Positions 27,788 to 40,100 of a DNA stretch of 64,000 bases are shown piece after piece (the first letter of the stretch is position 1; each line of letters starts with the position of its first letter). The stretch is from NCBI RefSeq assembly GCF_029633865.1, contig NC_079224.1, positions 17,520,126 through 17,584,125 on the forward strand, in the 5' to 3' direction. The translations under genes were made by a program, and so were the position numbers. The notes beneath the pieces are model-generated. The model searched no databases. It was not told the DNA's origin and worked only from the letters and a program-made list of their open reading frames with translations. Source of the DNA: Lampris incognitus (lineage: Eukaryota; Chordata; Actinopteri; Lampriformes; Lampridae).

Positions 27788-28219
27788 CCCCCTTTTTCTC
27801 CCCAGTTGTATCTGGCCAATCACACCACTCTTCCGAGCCGTCCCGATCGCTGTTCACCCCCGCTACCGATCCGGGGAGGGCTGCTGACTACTACCACATG
27901 CTTCCTCCATCATGTGGAGTCGCCAGCCGCTTCTTTTCACCTGACAGTGAGGAGTTTCGCCAGGGGGACGTAGCACATGGGAGGATCACGCTATCCCCCC
28001 CAGTTCCCCCTCCCTCTGAATAGGTGCCCTGACCGACCAGAAGGTGGCGCCAGCACAGCAACTATGACAAATACCCAACATCCGGCTTCCCGCCCACAGA
28101 CATGGCCAATTGTGTCTGTAGGGATGCCCGATCAAGCCGGAGGTTACATTGCGGATTCGAACCGGCGAGCCCCGAGTTGGTAGGCAACGGAATAGACCCC
28201 TACATTACCCGGATGCCCC
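27788..28219 (-). mobile_element. tRNA-derived SINE family A, antisense
   Basis: Full-length layout; head complement gtaggcaacggaatagaccc and box B complement ggattcgaacc at the right end. Confidence 0.9.
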
Positions 28220-28975
28220 ACCGACAGGTTAAGACCCGGTAAGCAGATCCTGTGACATCAGGACAAAATAATTCCAACAGTGGACCATTCAACAATAAGG
28301 GCGTAATCTCATATATCTAATGAAATCAAATGCCTTGCATGAAGGACTAAGAGGCATGGTAGTATCCATTAAATAGTGCAATTTCACATTCCTTGTCATT
28401 AATTCAGTATTTTTCCATATCATACAATTGCAGAACTATTTGGTGTAAGTAAAGGTAGACGTGTGAATAAAAAGCACATGCGGAAGAATTCAAGGAAACC
28501 GACGGTCAACTGGAGAGTAACATCTACCTTTTACATGACAGAACAAATATATTAATGGAAAAAACAGGATAGACAGAACAAAAGGCTGTTGGAAGGAATC
28601 ATGAGTAAATAAAGAAAATCCCTGAGGGCTAAAACACTACTGATATCAGTTGTAAATGACGCTTGATGGCGAGAAATGGACGGATTCACTCATTTCATAC
28701 AGTACTGTTAACTTAAAAAAAAGTGTCATTGCACAAGGTAATTTCACAATCATTAGCTAGCTAACCCAACTAAACAAGATGAGCACATATTTTAGCTTTT
28801 CAACACTGACAAGAACAGCTATGCTCGCGTTTTCAATAAGCATACCATTGACTGCATGGCTACATACATTAAGAAGTTAAATGTATGAAGGATTAAATAA
28901 AAGGACATGAAATGTTGCACGAACAACTGTTTCCATCAACAAGGTGTGCCCTTCAAATGAGAAAGAATGTTTTCT
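28220..28975. other. unassigned DNA downstream of abhd3
   Basis: AT-rich with no recognised repeat or coding signal; likely abhd3 3'UTR or flank. Confidence 0.4.
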
Positions 28976-29215
28976 TCTTTTTTTTTTTGCTTGTGATAGG
29001 AAGACGATTTAAAGGAGGGAGGAAGGGATGGCAAAGAGAGAAAAAAAATGGAAGAAGAAGGAATGAAAGAAATACGTAATCAAGGAAGGAGGAAGATGGA
29101 AAGAAGAATGGAGAAGTGTTGAGAAGAAAGAAGGAAAAGATGAAGGGGAAAGCAGGACAGATGGATGGACAGAAGAAGGGAGAAGGAGGAAACGGAGGGA
29201 TACGTGAAATAGAAG
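28976..29215. repeat. polypurine tract (+ strand) / polypyrimidine in abhd3 3'UTR
   Basis: About 200 bp that is nearly all G and A on the plus strand (gaagg, ggagg, aagaa units). It begins ~15 bp past the abhd3 stop on the transcript side, so the mRNA 3'UTR would be pyrimidine-rich there. Confidence 0.8.
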
Positions 29216-29230
29216 GCCGTGGTTCTCTTA

Positions 29231-29412
29231 TCAGGATAGGTCTGTCAGCCCACTGCCTTCCTCTATGACGGCCTTGGCAAACTGTTTGAAGACCCGGTCC
29301 ATGTAAGTGCTCTGTCGAGGCCACAGGCCTTCCAGGAAGCCAATATGGCCGCCGTGACAAGTGATGAGAAGGGCCAGGTTGGGATTCTGCTTAACAGCCT
29401 CCACTGGAATGG
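29231..29412 (-). CDS. abhd3: abhd3 exon 9 (catalytic His)
   Basis: It encodes IPVEAVKQNPNLALLITCHG, GHIGFLEGLWPRQSTYMDRV and FKQFAKAVIEEGSGLTDLS, then TGA. His375 is the catalytic histidine. The acceptor is ttttctgcag. Confidence 0.96.
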
Positions 29413-31072
29413 CTGCAGAAAACACACACACACATTCAGCTGCTGTCCTCCTGTTTGGAAACTCTTCACTATTACAGAAACATTTCTGTGCACAGCCGCC
29501 CCGGTCCAAATGACACCTATATATAATATGTGCTGATATACTCATAAGCAACTACTGGCAAAAACAATTGATTCAAAAAGATATTTGAAACTTTTTTTTT
29601 TTGGTAGGATTTCCCCCATTTTTCTCCCAATTGTACTTGGCCAATTACCCCACTCTCTGAGCCGTCCCGGTCGCTGCTCCACCCCCTCTGCCAATCCGGG
29701 GAGGGCTGCAGACTACCACACGACTCCTCCCATACATGTGAAGTCACCAGCCACTTCTCTTCACCTGACAGTGAGGAGTTTTGCCAGGGGGGACGTAGCG
29801 CGTGGGAGGATCACGCTATTTCCTCCAGTTCCCCCTCCCTCCCGAACAGGCACCCCGACGGACCAGAGGAGGCGCTAGTGCAGCGACCAGGACACATACC
29901 CACATCCGGCTTCCCACCCACAGCAAACATGGCAAATCGCGTCTGTAGGGACACCCGACCAAGCCGGAGGTAACACGGGGATTCGAACCGACGATCCCCA
30001 TGTTGGTAGGCAACGGAATAGACCACCCTGCCACCTGGATGCCCACATTTGAAACATTTTGATAAAAAGTAAAATCTGTTTGTGTTTTCTTTAGATGCAT
30101 TTTCTGGTCTTTTTTTTGTTTGTTTTTTTACAGAAAAGGCTGGATAGCAGAGCACACTTTTACAAGCTTAATGGATGTGTAATGGATGTGTAATGGATAT
30201 GTAAGAAGTCGGTAACGTTTTCCCCGGCAGCATTAAGCACATATTAAGTAACGGCTGTGGCAGGATCTCACCATGAGAGGGTGAGAAGACATCATCAGCA
30301 GCGTTCAGACACAGCATTGGCACCTGCACAGATTTCAGTCGGTGGATTGGGCTGGCATCGTGGTAGTAGTCATCGTTGGTGGGGTACCCAAACATTATGG
30401 AGGTGAACCTCTCATCAAACTCCCGGATCGTCTTCGCCTGAAAGGGGGGAGGTCGGTTAAAACAATGTAAGGCAAAGGGAAATCTGGGTTCAAATGGCAA
30501 TTATTAGCATGTCACAAATTGCCTCATTTTGTAACATTAGCCTACATGGACTGCCGAGCATAATCCTCACCTTCATGACGTGATCGATGTCATAGCTCTT
30601 TTCCAGCACTGGTCTGTGTCTGGTAGGGAGAGAAGAGATACAACTGTTACAAAATGCATGTCCGTACTTCTTGTGTTAAATGTACTCTGATAAAGTGTTG
30701 ACCATCCACAGCAACACAATATATTAATGATAATATCAGCCGTTTGTATGAGGTGCACAACAGTGCAGTCAATGTGCAGGTTTCATTAGCCATCCCTATA
30801 GTATGATGATGCACTTCTAAGGAAATATATGAATAAACATCTGTAAACAGTAAAATAAGGCAATTTTGAAGTAAAGTGCTACTGTGGTTTTTTTTTCTTT
30901 TCTGAAACGCTGTGACCTTTTTCCCCCATCTGGTGATGCTATAACTACACATTAGCGCAGCAATATTTTTGTCTGGTATGTCCAAGCCAACACTTTTATC
31001 AGCATATAAAAAAAGGGAAATCTGAGTGGTGGGAATTTATGCTGTAAAAAAAAAAAGAAAAAAAGACAGCAG

Positions 31073-31158
<86 letters not shown>

Positions 31159-34100
31159 CGTCGCTGGATGATTTCCAGAGTAGTTATCTAAACGCAGCTC
31201 CCCAGCCTCCCAAAACTAGGCCTGCAGCCACCGTGCCGGGGCCGGGCTGGCTGCTGGGCAATAGCCGCTAATCTGGGTTAATCTCGGTCTGGCCCTGTCA
31301 GACCTGTCCACAGAGGCTTGCAGGCAGCTGGTGAGGTAGGAGTTGAAGAGGAAGCGGTCCAGGGGTTTCTCCAGTGAGGCGGTGCACTCAAACACATCCC
31401 AGCCCGCTGAGAAAACCACCACTCCCCTCAGACAAGTCGCCCGGCCCTTGCGCCCCAAGTAGTTGGCCAGCATCATCCTGAATATGGGGGGGGGGGGCAA
31501 AGGAAGATTGCAAAATGTTTTTGAACCAATCCTTCACTTTATGGGATTAGCTCTATACTGGACACCTTGTATTAAGCATGACACACTGAAAGACTGCACT
31601 TAGGGAGCGTTATTATGAAAGCACTGCCGTGGTCTAGCTAATCTGACAACATTTACAACAAACCCTTGTGTCGTGTTTTAGAGCCATCTCCCGAGGTACA
31701 TGCTTTAAACACGCAACGGTTCACCTTGAAGTGACAGCACAGTATTTACAGCACATGTCAGATGGCAGTAAAGGACTCAGTTACCCGCCCATGGAGACTC
31801 CGGCAGCCATGATAGGAGCAGCTTCATGGGTCCTCTGGATGTGATCGATGACAGCCTCCAGGTCCTCTGTGTTGGCGGCACAGTAGGTTCTGGGAGTCTA
31901 GATAAGGCAAGGAGGGAGCGCAGTCAATCTTCTTTCTTTCTTTTATCTTCTCTTTCTTTCTTTGTATGTTTGTTTCCTTTAATTTCTCTAAGCATTAAAT
32001 GTATTAAATTGCAATAACCTTACTGACAACGGCTGAAAAAGACATTTTCAAAAAGTGCCTAAATTGCTTCTTTCTTTCCCTTGGCATAAAATGCATTAAA
32101 TTGAAATAACTTTGTTGCACAAATCCAAAACAGAGATGTTCAAAATCTGGCCTAAAACTAATTTCAAATGAAAACTCATCTCAGTTTTTTTCGTTTTGTT
32201 CTTTAGACCGTTACCAATCTGAGTTGGAGAGAATCCACCAGCAGAATTATCTCAGATAAATTGGGAAATGACAAAAGCCCTTCCAAAAACTTCTTTTTTT
32301 TTTTGGTCAGTATGTGTAAATCTCAAATATATAAACTAGATTAACAGGAAATACAAAAAACAGCAACAACAATAACGTTATTTTCTAACAAACAAAATGC
32401 ATACTTGGTTTTAAAATTAGAAGAGCTGGCTCTGGACATTACCCCTGCTGAGCTGAACTCATGCTTAATTAACCTGAGTACTATGTACAAAGAAGTAGGA
32501 AATACATTCATCCAACTGAAAATAATTCATAGATGGCACTGGACACCACAAAAATGTCATAGGAGGAATCTCATACTAGATGACTGCTGTTGGAAATGTA
32601 AGGGAGCTGAGGCCTCTATTTCACATATACTTTGGTTATGCCTGGCACTGAAGGACTGGTGGAATAACATTCAACAAGTGTTATTTGAAGTTGTTAAGAG
32701 GCAGTTCCCAACCATCGTAAAGCTGTTTATGTTGGGCTTAACGTTGAAACTCAAGGACTCTGGCCTCTCCTCCTTTGAAAAGAGGTGGATTATCCTGGCC
32801 ACCACAACTGCCAAACTTATACTATTGAGACACTGGAAAAAGGAATACGCCCCTCCCTATGAAGAGTGGGCTACAACTATGGTTCAGCTGGCTAGCTATG
32901 AGAGGGTCTCATACTCTCTTTTGGACAAGATGGGCCAATTTGAGCTTACCTGGGGCCCATTTGTGGCTTGGTCAACAAGGACATAGAGGTGGAATTGTGT
33001 ATTGAATGCTGTATATGGTATTGTTACTGAATTTTGAGGGGCAATTCCATCCATTATCTGAACCGCTTATCCTGCTGTCAGGGTCGTAGGGATGCTGGAG
33101 CCTATCCCAGCAGTCATTGGGCGCCAGGCAGGGAGACAACCCTGAACAGGCTGCCAGGCCTGTGATGGGGTAATTTTATTTATTTATATTTATTTTATTA
33201 TTATTACTTCTTTTTCTATCCTGTCTTTCTCTTTGAAAAACTTTAATGAAATTGTTCATTGCAAAACTAGAAGAGTGCACTCAGAAGGGTGCAGGGGTTC
33301 TTCATCATACAGTCATAACTGTACACACAAAAAAAAATTTTTAGGCTGATAGGTATGGTAGATTGCGAGATTATCCGCGACACACACACACTAAAACAAG
33401 TACTTTAAGTTGTCACAAAACTTATTGTAACCCTGATAATAAGTGCTATAGTGTGTAAGTAAGTCGAAGTCTCCTGTCAGAGCACACGAGTTCAGAGAAC
33501 ACATACATGACCGATGCATACTCACTGTATAGGAGTGACCATATGGGAACACTCCAACACACGGATCATAGATACGCACACTTGGACAGAAATAGCATGC
33601 AATACTGTAATTGTATGCAACCCATCCCCTTGTAAAGGGTACATACGAGGAGAATTACATTAGCACTGTGTTGTCATCTTGAGAAATGTGAGGCCTCGTG
33701 TTAATGCCTGAGTCAGGAGCCTTGCAATTTACAGTGAGTTGCCACAAGAAAATCCATTAGACTGCATTAAAGAGTGGACATATACCAAGCCCTCTATAAT
33801 GGCTGCAAGAAAAATGATGTCAGGCAATGGGTTTTTTTTTATGCCATCAGAACAATCAATGGCTGGATGCAGGCACACATCTGACCAATGCAAATGAACC
33901 TAATATCCTCCAACAATAACATGACTATATTGAGGGTTAAAACTGGCCAAACATGACTTATTTTTGGAAAATAACACCATACAAACGAATGGATACAATA
34001 TCTTATAGGATAACCAGCACAATTGTTGTTTTTCATGGCAAATATGCAACATGGTGCTGCAAATTGCAGCTTTCCTCATCCATTCATCCATTATCCAAGC

Positions 34101-37100
34101 CACTTATCCCAATCGGAGTCGCGGGATGATGGAGCCTATCCCAGCAGGCATTGGGTGGCAGGAGGGAAGACACTCTGGACAGGCCACCAGTCCAGCTCAG
34201 GGCCAAAACACACACACATATTCACACCTAGGGACAATTTAGGTCAGGTGACCTACATGTCTTTGGACTGTGGGAGGAAACCGGAACACCCGGAGGAAAC
34301 CCACGCAGACATGGGGAGAACATGCAAACTCCACACAGAGGACGACCTTGGATGACCCCCAAGGTTGGACAACCCCTGGGGTTCGAACCCAGGACTTTCT
34401 TGCTGTGAGGCGACCGCGCTACCCACTGCACCACCGTGCTGCCCCAGCTTTCTTCACCACCTACATAATCACAGGAGAATAAAACTCAGCACAACAGCAG
34501 GAAGACCAGACAAGTAAACGCATGCGGGACAGTGAGAGACTGGCCATAGCGCATGATACTCAGCATTGCATCCAATAAATAGATGCTCTACTTAAATAGT
34601 TTCTTTCTTGTTTTAAACAGAAAAGAAATGGAAGTGAAGGGTCTCTATGTTTAATATAGACAACACACGTCACTGCAGCATTGATGTCTGTTGTCAGCTT
34701 ATTTATTGAGAGGTGACACTTTCTACCAAAAATACTTCTGGCCAACTTCTGGCCAATATAATTGCACTTCCAAATCCTGATACTGGTTTTGGAAGTACTG
34801 GTCTCTTTCTGTGGGGGAAATAGGGGGAAATCCTTTCCAACTTGAAACAAAGTCTCAGGCAATGCAGGTTACTTAACATACACGACAAATCACCTCTTGC
34901 TTGGAGTAGGCCGTTTAGCAAGACCCATTTCTCAGGATGCCGTTAAGTCTCTTCAACCGCAGTCCTTCATTAAAATTCAAGCAGAAAACCTGTTTTCTGC
35001 ACTCCGGTTATGTTCTTCTCACAGCATGAAGACTTTGCAGTGACACTAACCATGGCACAAAATACATAAGCAAACCTACTGACAACTACTGAAGGCTATG
35101 AAATGATTTTAGGGAACACTGCTTCTTGCATTTAGACCTTTTGAGGAAAACTACAGAGCGAACAGTTAGGATGATATGGCCTGAATACAAATGCGAAGTG
35201 ACTCAAGCCAACAGTGCTGTACTGTAAAGATGTACTGTAACTGATATCAGTGAGCATCAGGGCTCCACCAGAAAGGTCTCCTAGGCAGAGGGCATCTCTC
35301 ACACAGCAAGCCATTCTAACGCACTGGCCTATTTAAACAATGAGGAGTATTCACACGAGCTGGCTGCAGAGAAAACACTCACGAAAGCGTATGCATGCTA
35401 AACCATTTGCATAAAATGTAGCTCAACTCCCTTGCTCAAGATAAAGAACAACATTTCTGCCTTGCTGCCATCACCGCCATGCCAAGGTTACAGAACTGAA
35501 AACTTTTTTTTTTTTTGAGCACAGATGAGCTCACTAAATCCTGGATATGACCTAGATTAGAAGTTGAAAATCAGAGTTAGCGAACTGGCTAACGTTTTCA
35601 ACATGCACCGGATTTTGCCCCTTTTTTTTTTCCAGAGCCTGTCTGTTTCTGAGCGGCAGGGAAGGGACCCCGCGTTACTAAGACAGTATAGCAGATCAGC
35701 TATTGAGGAAGAGGAGGAACATTGGGATGATTGTTGCTCAAACCCTGGCTGAAATAAAACACTGTTTGTCACTGAATGAGCTCTTGGTGTGACAGTGATG
35801 GTATGACCAGATCCTAATGATGCTGTAACATGGAAGGCGCATGCCTCCTTTCAGAAGGGCAGGCAGAGTTGATAGGACAATGGGCATACTATGCACAAGA
35901 GCTTAGACCCATTTTGTTGCCTAAATATAACTAGGAGAGGACAGATAAAGCCAGGTGTCAGCACTGCACGTGCCCAACAAGGTCATATTCCAGCGGATCG
36001 GCATTAAAATACATCTATCCACCTGCAATTTAATCCCTGCTATGTGACAACACTGTCTGCCTGTGCAGTGTCTGCTTTGGCCTCCTGTGGGATCAACATG
36101 ACACGTGTGCCACGGACATGCTTTGAGCTAGATGAAGCGCTAAAAAAGGACATCTATATACCAGAGAGCTGCCATACTGATGAAGGGGGTGAAATGCAGT
36201 TAGAGCTGGGCAATAATGAAATATTGTGGTTTATCGCCTCTCGACGGTATCGTATCAGAAGGAAACTCAGATATTGTGATAACATGATGCACAGTTCTGT
36301 GATCAGAATTATAGGTGATGGGAATTTCTTACCTAAAATTTCTCACAGTATGAGGTGTGAAATATTTGAGGGTGTATTGTTTGAAAACTAGTTTTGGTTG
36401 GATATTAGATTTTACATTACCAGTTAAATGTGATGAGCCTCAGTTGGTAAACTTGATATTATGGCATATGTACGCAGAAATTGTGATACATATCAATATT
36501 GTGTAATGTTCAGGATCACATTATTTTCTCCATATTGCCCAGCACCAAGCTTCTGTACGTAGCAGATCCATTGAACGCATTACGTTTCTTTCTTTCTTTC
36601 TTTCTCCCCCCCCCCTTTTTTGGCGTTTTCCCCTTTTTCCTCCCCAACTGTACTTCGCCAATTATCCCATTTTCCGAGCCGTCCCGGTTGCTGCTCCACC
36701 CCCTCTGCCGATCAGGGGAGGGCTGCAGACTACCACATGCCTCCTGGGATACATGTGGAGTCGCCAGCCGCTTCTTTTCACCTGACAGTGAGGAGTTTCA
36801 CCAGGGGGACATAGCGCGTGGGAGGATCACGCTAACCCCTCTCCCCCCCAAACAGTCGCCCCGACCGACCAGAGGAGGCGCTAGTGCAGCGACCAGCACA
36901 CACACCCACATCGGCAGCGTCCGAGTGATGTCACAGCATTGCTGTCGCTATGGACGCATCACAGGAAGTCAGACATGGGGAGCACGTTAGACAGTACAGC
37001 ATGGCTGTGTTTACAACTCAAGTATATGCTGCCATATATCCGATAATATTAAATTACGCAACAAAAATAAAAAACGAAGAAAATTACAACAAACTGCTTA

Positions 37101-40100
37101 CTTCTAATGTAGTCTAGTGCATCCGATGTCTGACTTCCGTTTGCTGCGAAGCTTCCGCTTCCGCTCGAGAAGGGCTAAGAATAGCTCATGGCTGCTGCCC
37201 CATTGTCTGTAGGGACACCCAACCAAGCCGGAGGTAACGCGTGGATTCGAACCGGCGATCCCCGTGTCGGTAGGCAACGGAGTAGACCGCCACGCTACCC
37301 GGAAGTCCCGACGTGTCACATTTCTACCATATTTCCCGTATCGACCAACACCGTTTGCAACGACGAGTATGTGTGACTATAAATAGAAACTGGGAGCAAG
37401 GTTAGATTCTTACCAATAGTGTTTCCCCGGAGACGCCTCTATTGTTGAACACCACGCATCTGGGGGGAAAAGAAGTGAAAGAGAAACATTCAGAAAGCGC
37501 GATAAAGTCTCATATTTCTCAAACGATTGCAGGAATAACCACATCAGTGTTTGTATTTCTCGCCGGCACATGTTCAGCCTCTACCTTTTCATGTGTACAT
37601 TATAACTTCACGTTCCCAAAGTTACATGAGTTTGAGCCTGTTAGTCACGACAGTTCACCGGCTCGCTGGAGCTCGTTCCAAAAGAACACGTCGCCCCAAA
37701 TTGGGTGGGGTGTTTTTTTTTTCTTTTTTTTTTGCAAAATATTCATCACTTTATAAAAAGGGAACTGAGAATTGTATGATGAGGTATGCAAAGTCAAACA
37801 GCTGCGTGAATAGAATCAGCATCTACCCCCCCCCCCCCCCCCCCCCCCCCCAGCGAGTCCCATCTCTCGCAAGTCATCTATTAGTATCTGGCAAAGTCAG
37901 ACATGCCTGCTGTTTCTATCATGACTCACCGGCAGGGTGGGGCCAGAAGTGCGTGTGCGTGCGTGTGTGTGGGGTGTGGTGTGGTGTGCTGACTTACACC
38001 CGCTACAGCAGCATAGACTGGGAAGCTGGTCTGGGCTAAGCTGCAAAGCTTGTACAAAGATAAGCTGTAATTTATTAAGCTACGCAGACGGGGGCAAAGG
38101 GTGGAAGATGCTGAGTTTGCCTGCCCTCTTCCCATGCCCCTCCCCACCCACACACGCGCACGCACGCACACACGCACACACCCACACCAATCTGAAAGAA
38201 TGAGAGCAGAGGAACACGGAAAGGGCCTTTTGGAAAAGGGAGAAAGGCAAGACAAACTGCCTCCCTCCGCATCTCTCAAAGCTTGTGCTGCGCCTGCTTG
38301 TTTACAGAAGCAGCTTCAGACACAGACAGGGAAGAATCGACATCACCTGCTGAGTCCACCTGCTTACCTGAAGTAACCCCGGACCTCGTCGCAAAAAAAG
38401 AGACCCCTTACATAAAAGTCACATGAGGATTACAAAAGCAGATGCTGGATTGGTTTTTTTAAACTTCTCACCTTCCCTCGTGCCTCTTAATGCCTGAATT
38501 ATCGCTATCATCGCTTTAGCAGCTATTCTAATGTGTTGATAATAGTGATCAGAGCAAAGCTGTCGTATCTGTGAATGTCATATCACCCCCCCCCACCCCA
38601 CCCACAACATAAGGTACAGAATGCATCACGTGTGTGAGTCAGGGCTCTGCGTGCACACCAGAGCGCTGGGCTGCAGCCAGTGTCTCCGGCCAGGGCCACC
38701 CACCTATAACCCAGATCTCGGCTCTGCTGGACCATGTGTAGGATGTAGGACTCTCGGCTGGTGCCGGTGAGACCGGGGAGAAGGAGCACCGTGGGCCTGG
38801 TGGCAGGGTCAGTGTGAGAGCGGCTGTCGTCGTTGTCAAACCAATCCAAAGAGATCTGTCCTCCATCTGCTGCCTTAATGAGCTCACTGCAGAGGCAAGC
38901 GGGACACGCAACTCAGCAACGGGGATCTTTCCGACCATCGGCTTCTCTCCTTTAGTGTCTCTCTCTCTCTCGCTCTCGCTCTCGCTCTCGCTCTCGCTCT
39001 CGCTCTCTCGCTTTCTCTCTTCCTCTTTGAAACATGCACATGCACACCAGCTCACGTGCAGTACAATACTGTTATGACACAAGTTTATCGCATTATGTTA
39101 AATTTCATCAGTTGAATCAATTCAAGTTCATCTTCAAGTGTACGGTCAGCCAGCTAAGCGTTGCCCGTGCTGAGGAATTGTCTTGGTTTGATTGACATGA
39201 AAAACAAGAGTGACAATACAGCATTTAAAAGTAGATTTAAACCCCCCCCCCAAAAAAAACAATTTATAATGGGGTTTTCCCCTTTTTCTCCCCAATTGTA
39301 CCCGGCCAATTACCCCACCATTCCGAGCCATCCCGGTCGCTGCTCCACCCCCTCTGCCGATCCGGGGAGGGCTGCACACTACCACATACATGTGGAGACT
39401 CCAGCCGCTGGAGTTTCGCCAGGGGGACGTAGCGCGTGGGAGGATCACGCTATTCCCCCCAGCCCCCCCCTCCCCAATTCCGCCCCGACCGACCAGAGGA
39501 GGCGCTAGTGCAGCGACCGGGACACATACCCACATCCGGCTTCCCACCCGCAGACACGGCCAATTGTGTCTGCAGGGACGGCCGACCAAGCCGGAGGTAA
39601 CACGGGGATTCGAACCAGAGAGCCCCTTGTTGGTAGGCAACGGAATAGACTGCCCACTAATATCTAATGTTGTCTATATAAAAGTATCTCCACTAGCTAA
39701 GATTATTGAAATATCTTAACATCTCATGAGTGAGGAAGGACGTAGGGAGTAGTAGAGTATTTTTCTGTAAAGAATCACAAACCCACATCACAGACCGGTA
39801 AAACGTGGTAAATAAAAAGTCCTGTTTACCAAGGCTGTGAACTTATTGTTAGAAAGCAACACACATTGTTGTCTCTTGTTCAGTTCTCTGCATTATTACG
39901 CTCGCTGTTCGGCTGCAGGTAGGATTACTCCAGGGCATCAATCATCGAGCATTGTCAAACGGCATTTCAACGTCAGTAGTGGGCTCCCAACTGACCACAA
40001 CTGACCACAGCTCAGTGACAGCTGCTTCGTTTCCCTCGTGATCATCTTGTCAGTGTGCTGCTCAAGAAATAGCAAGTTAAGAGAAGGTGTGTGTCTGTGT

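Noticed and set aside
38583-38703. Extension of abhd3 exon 3 past 38704 (open frame continues)
   Set aside because: The gtgggt donor at 38703 gives the phase needed by exon 4 and the conserved LGYRCVVFNNRG junction.
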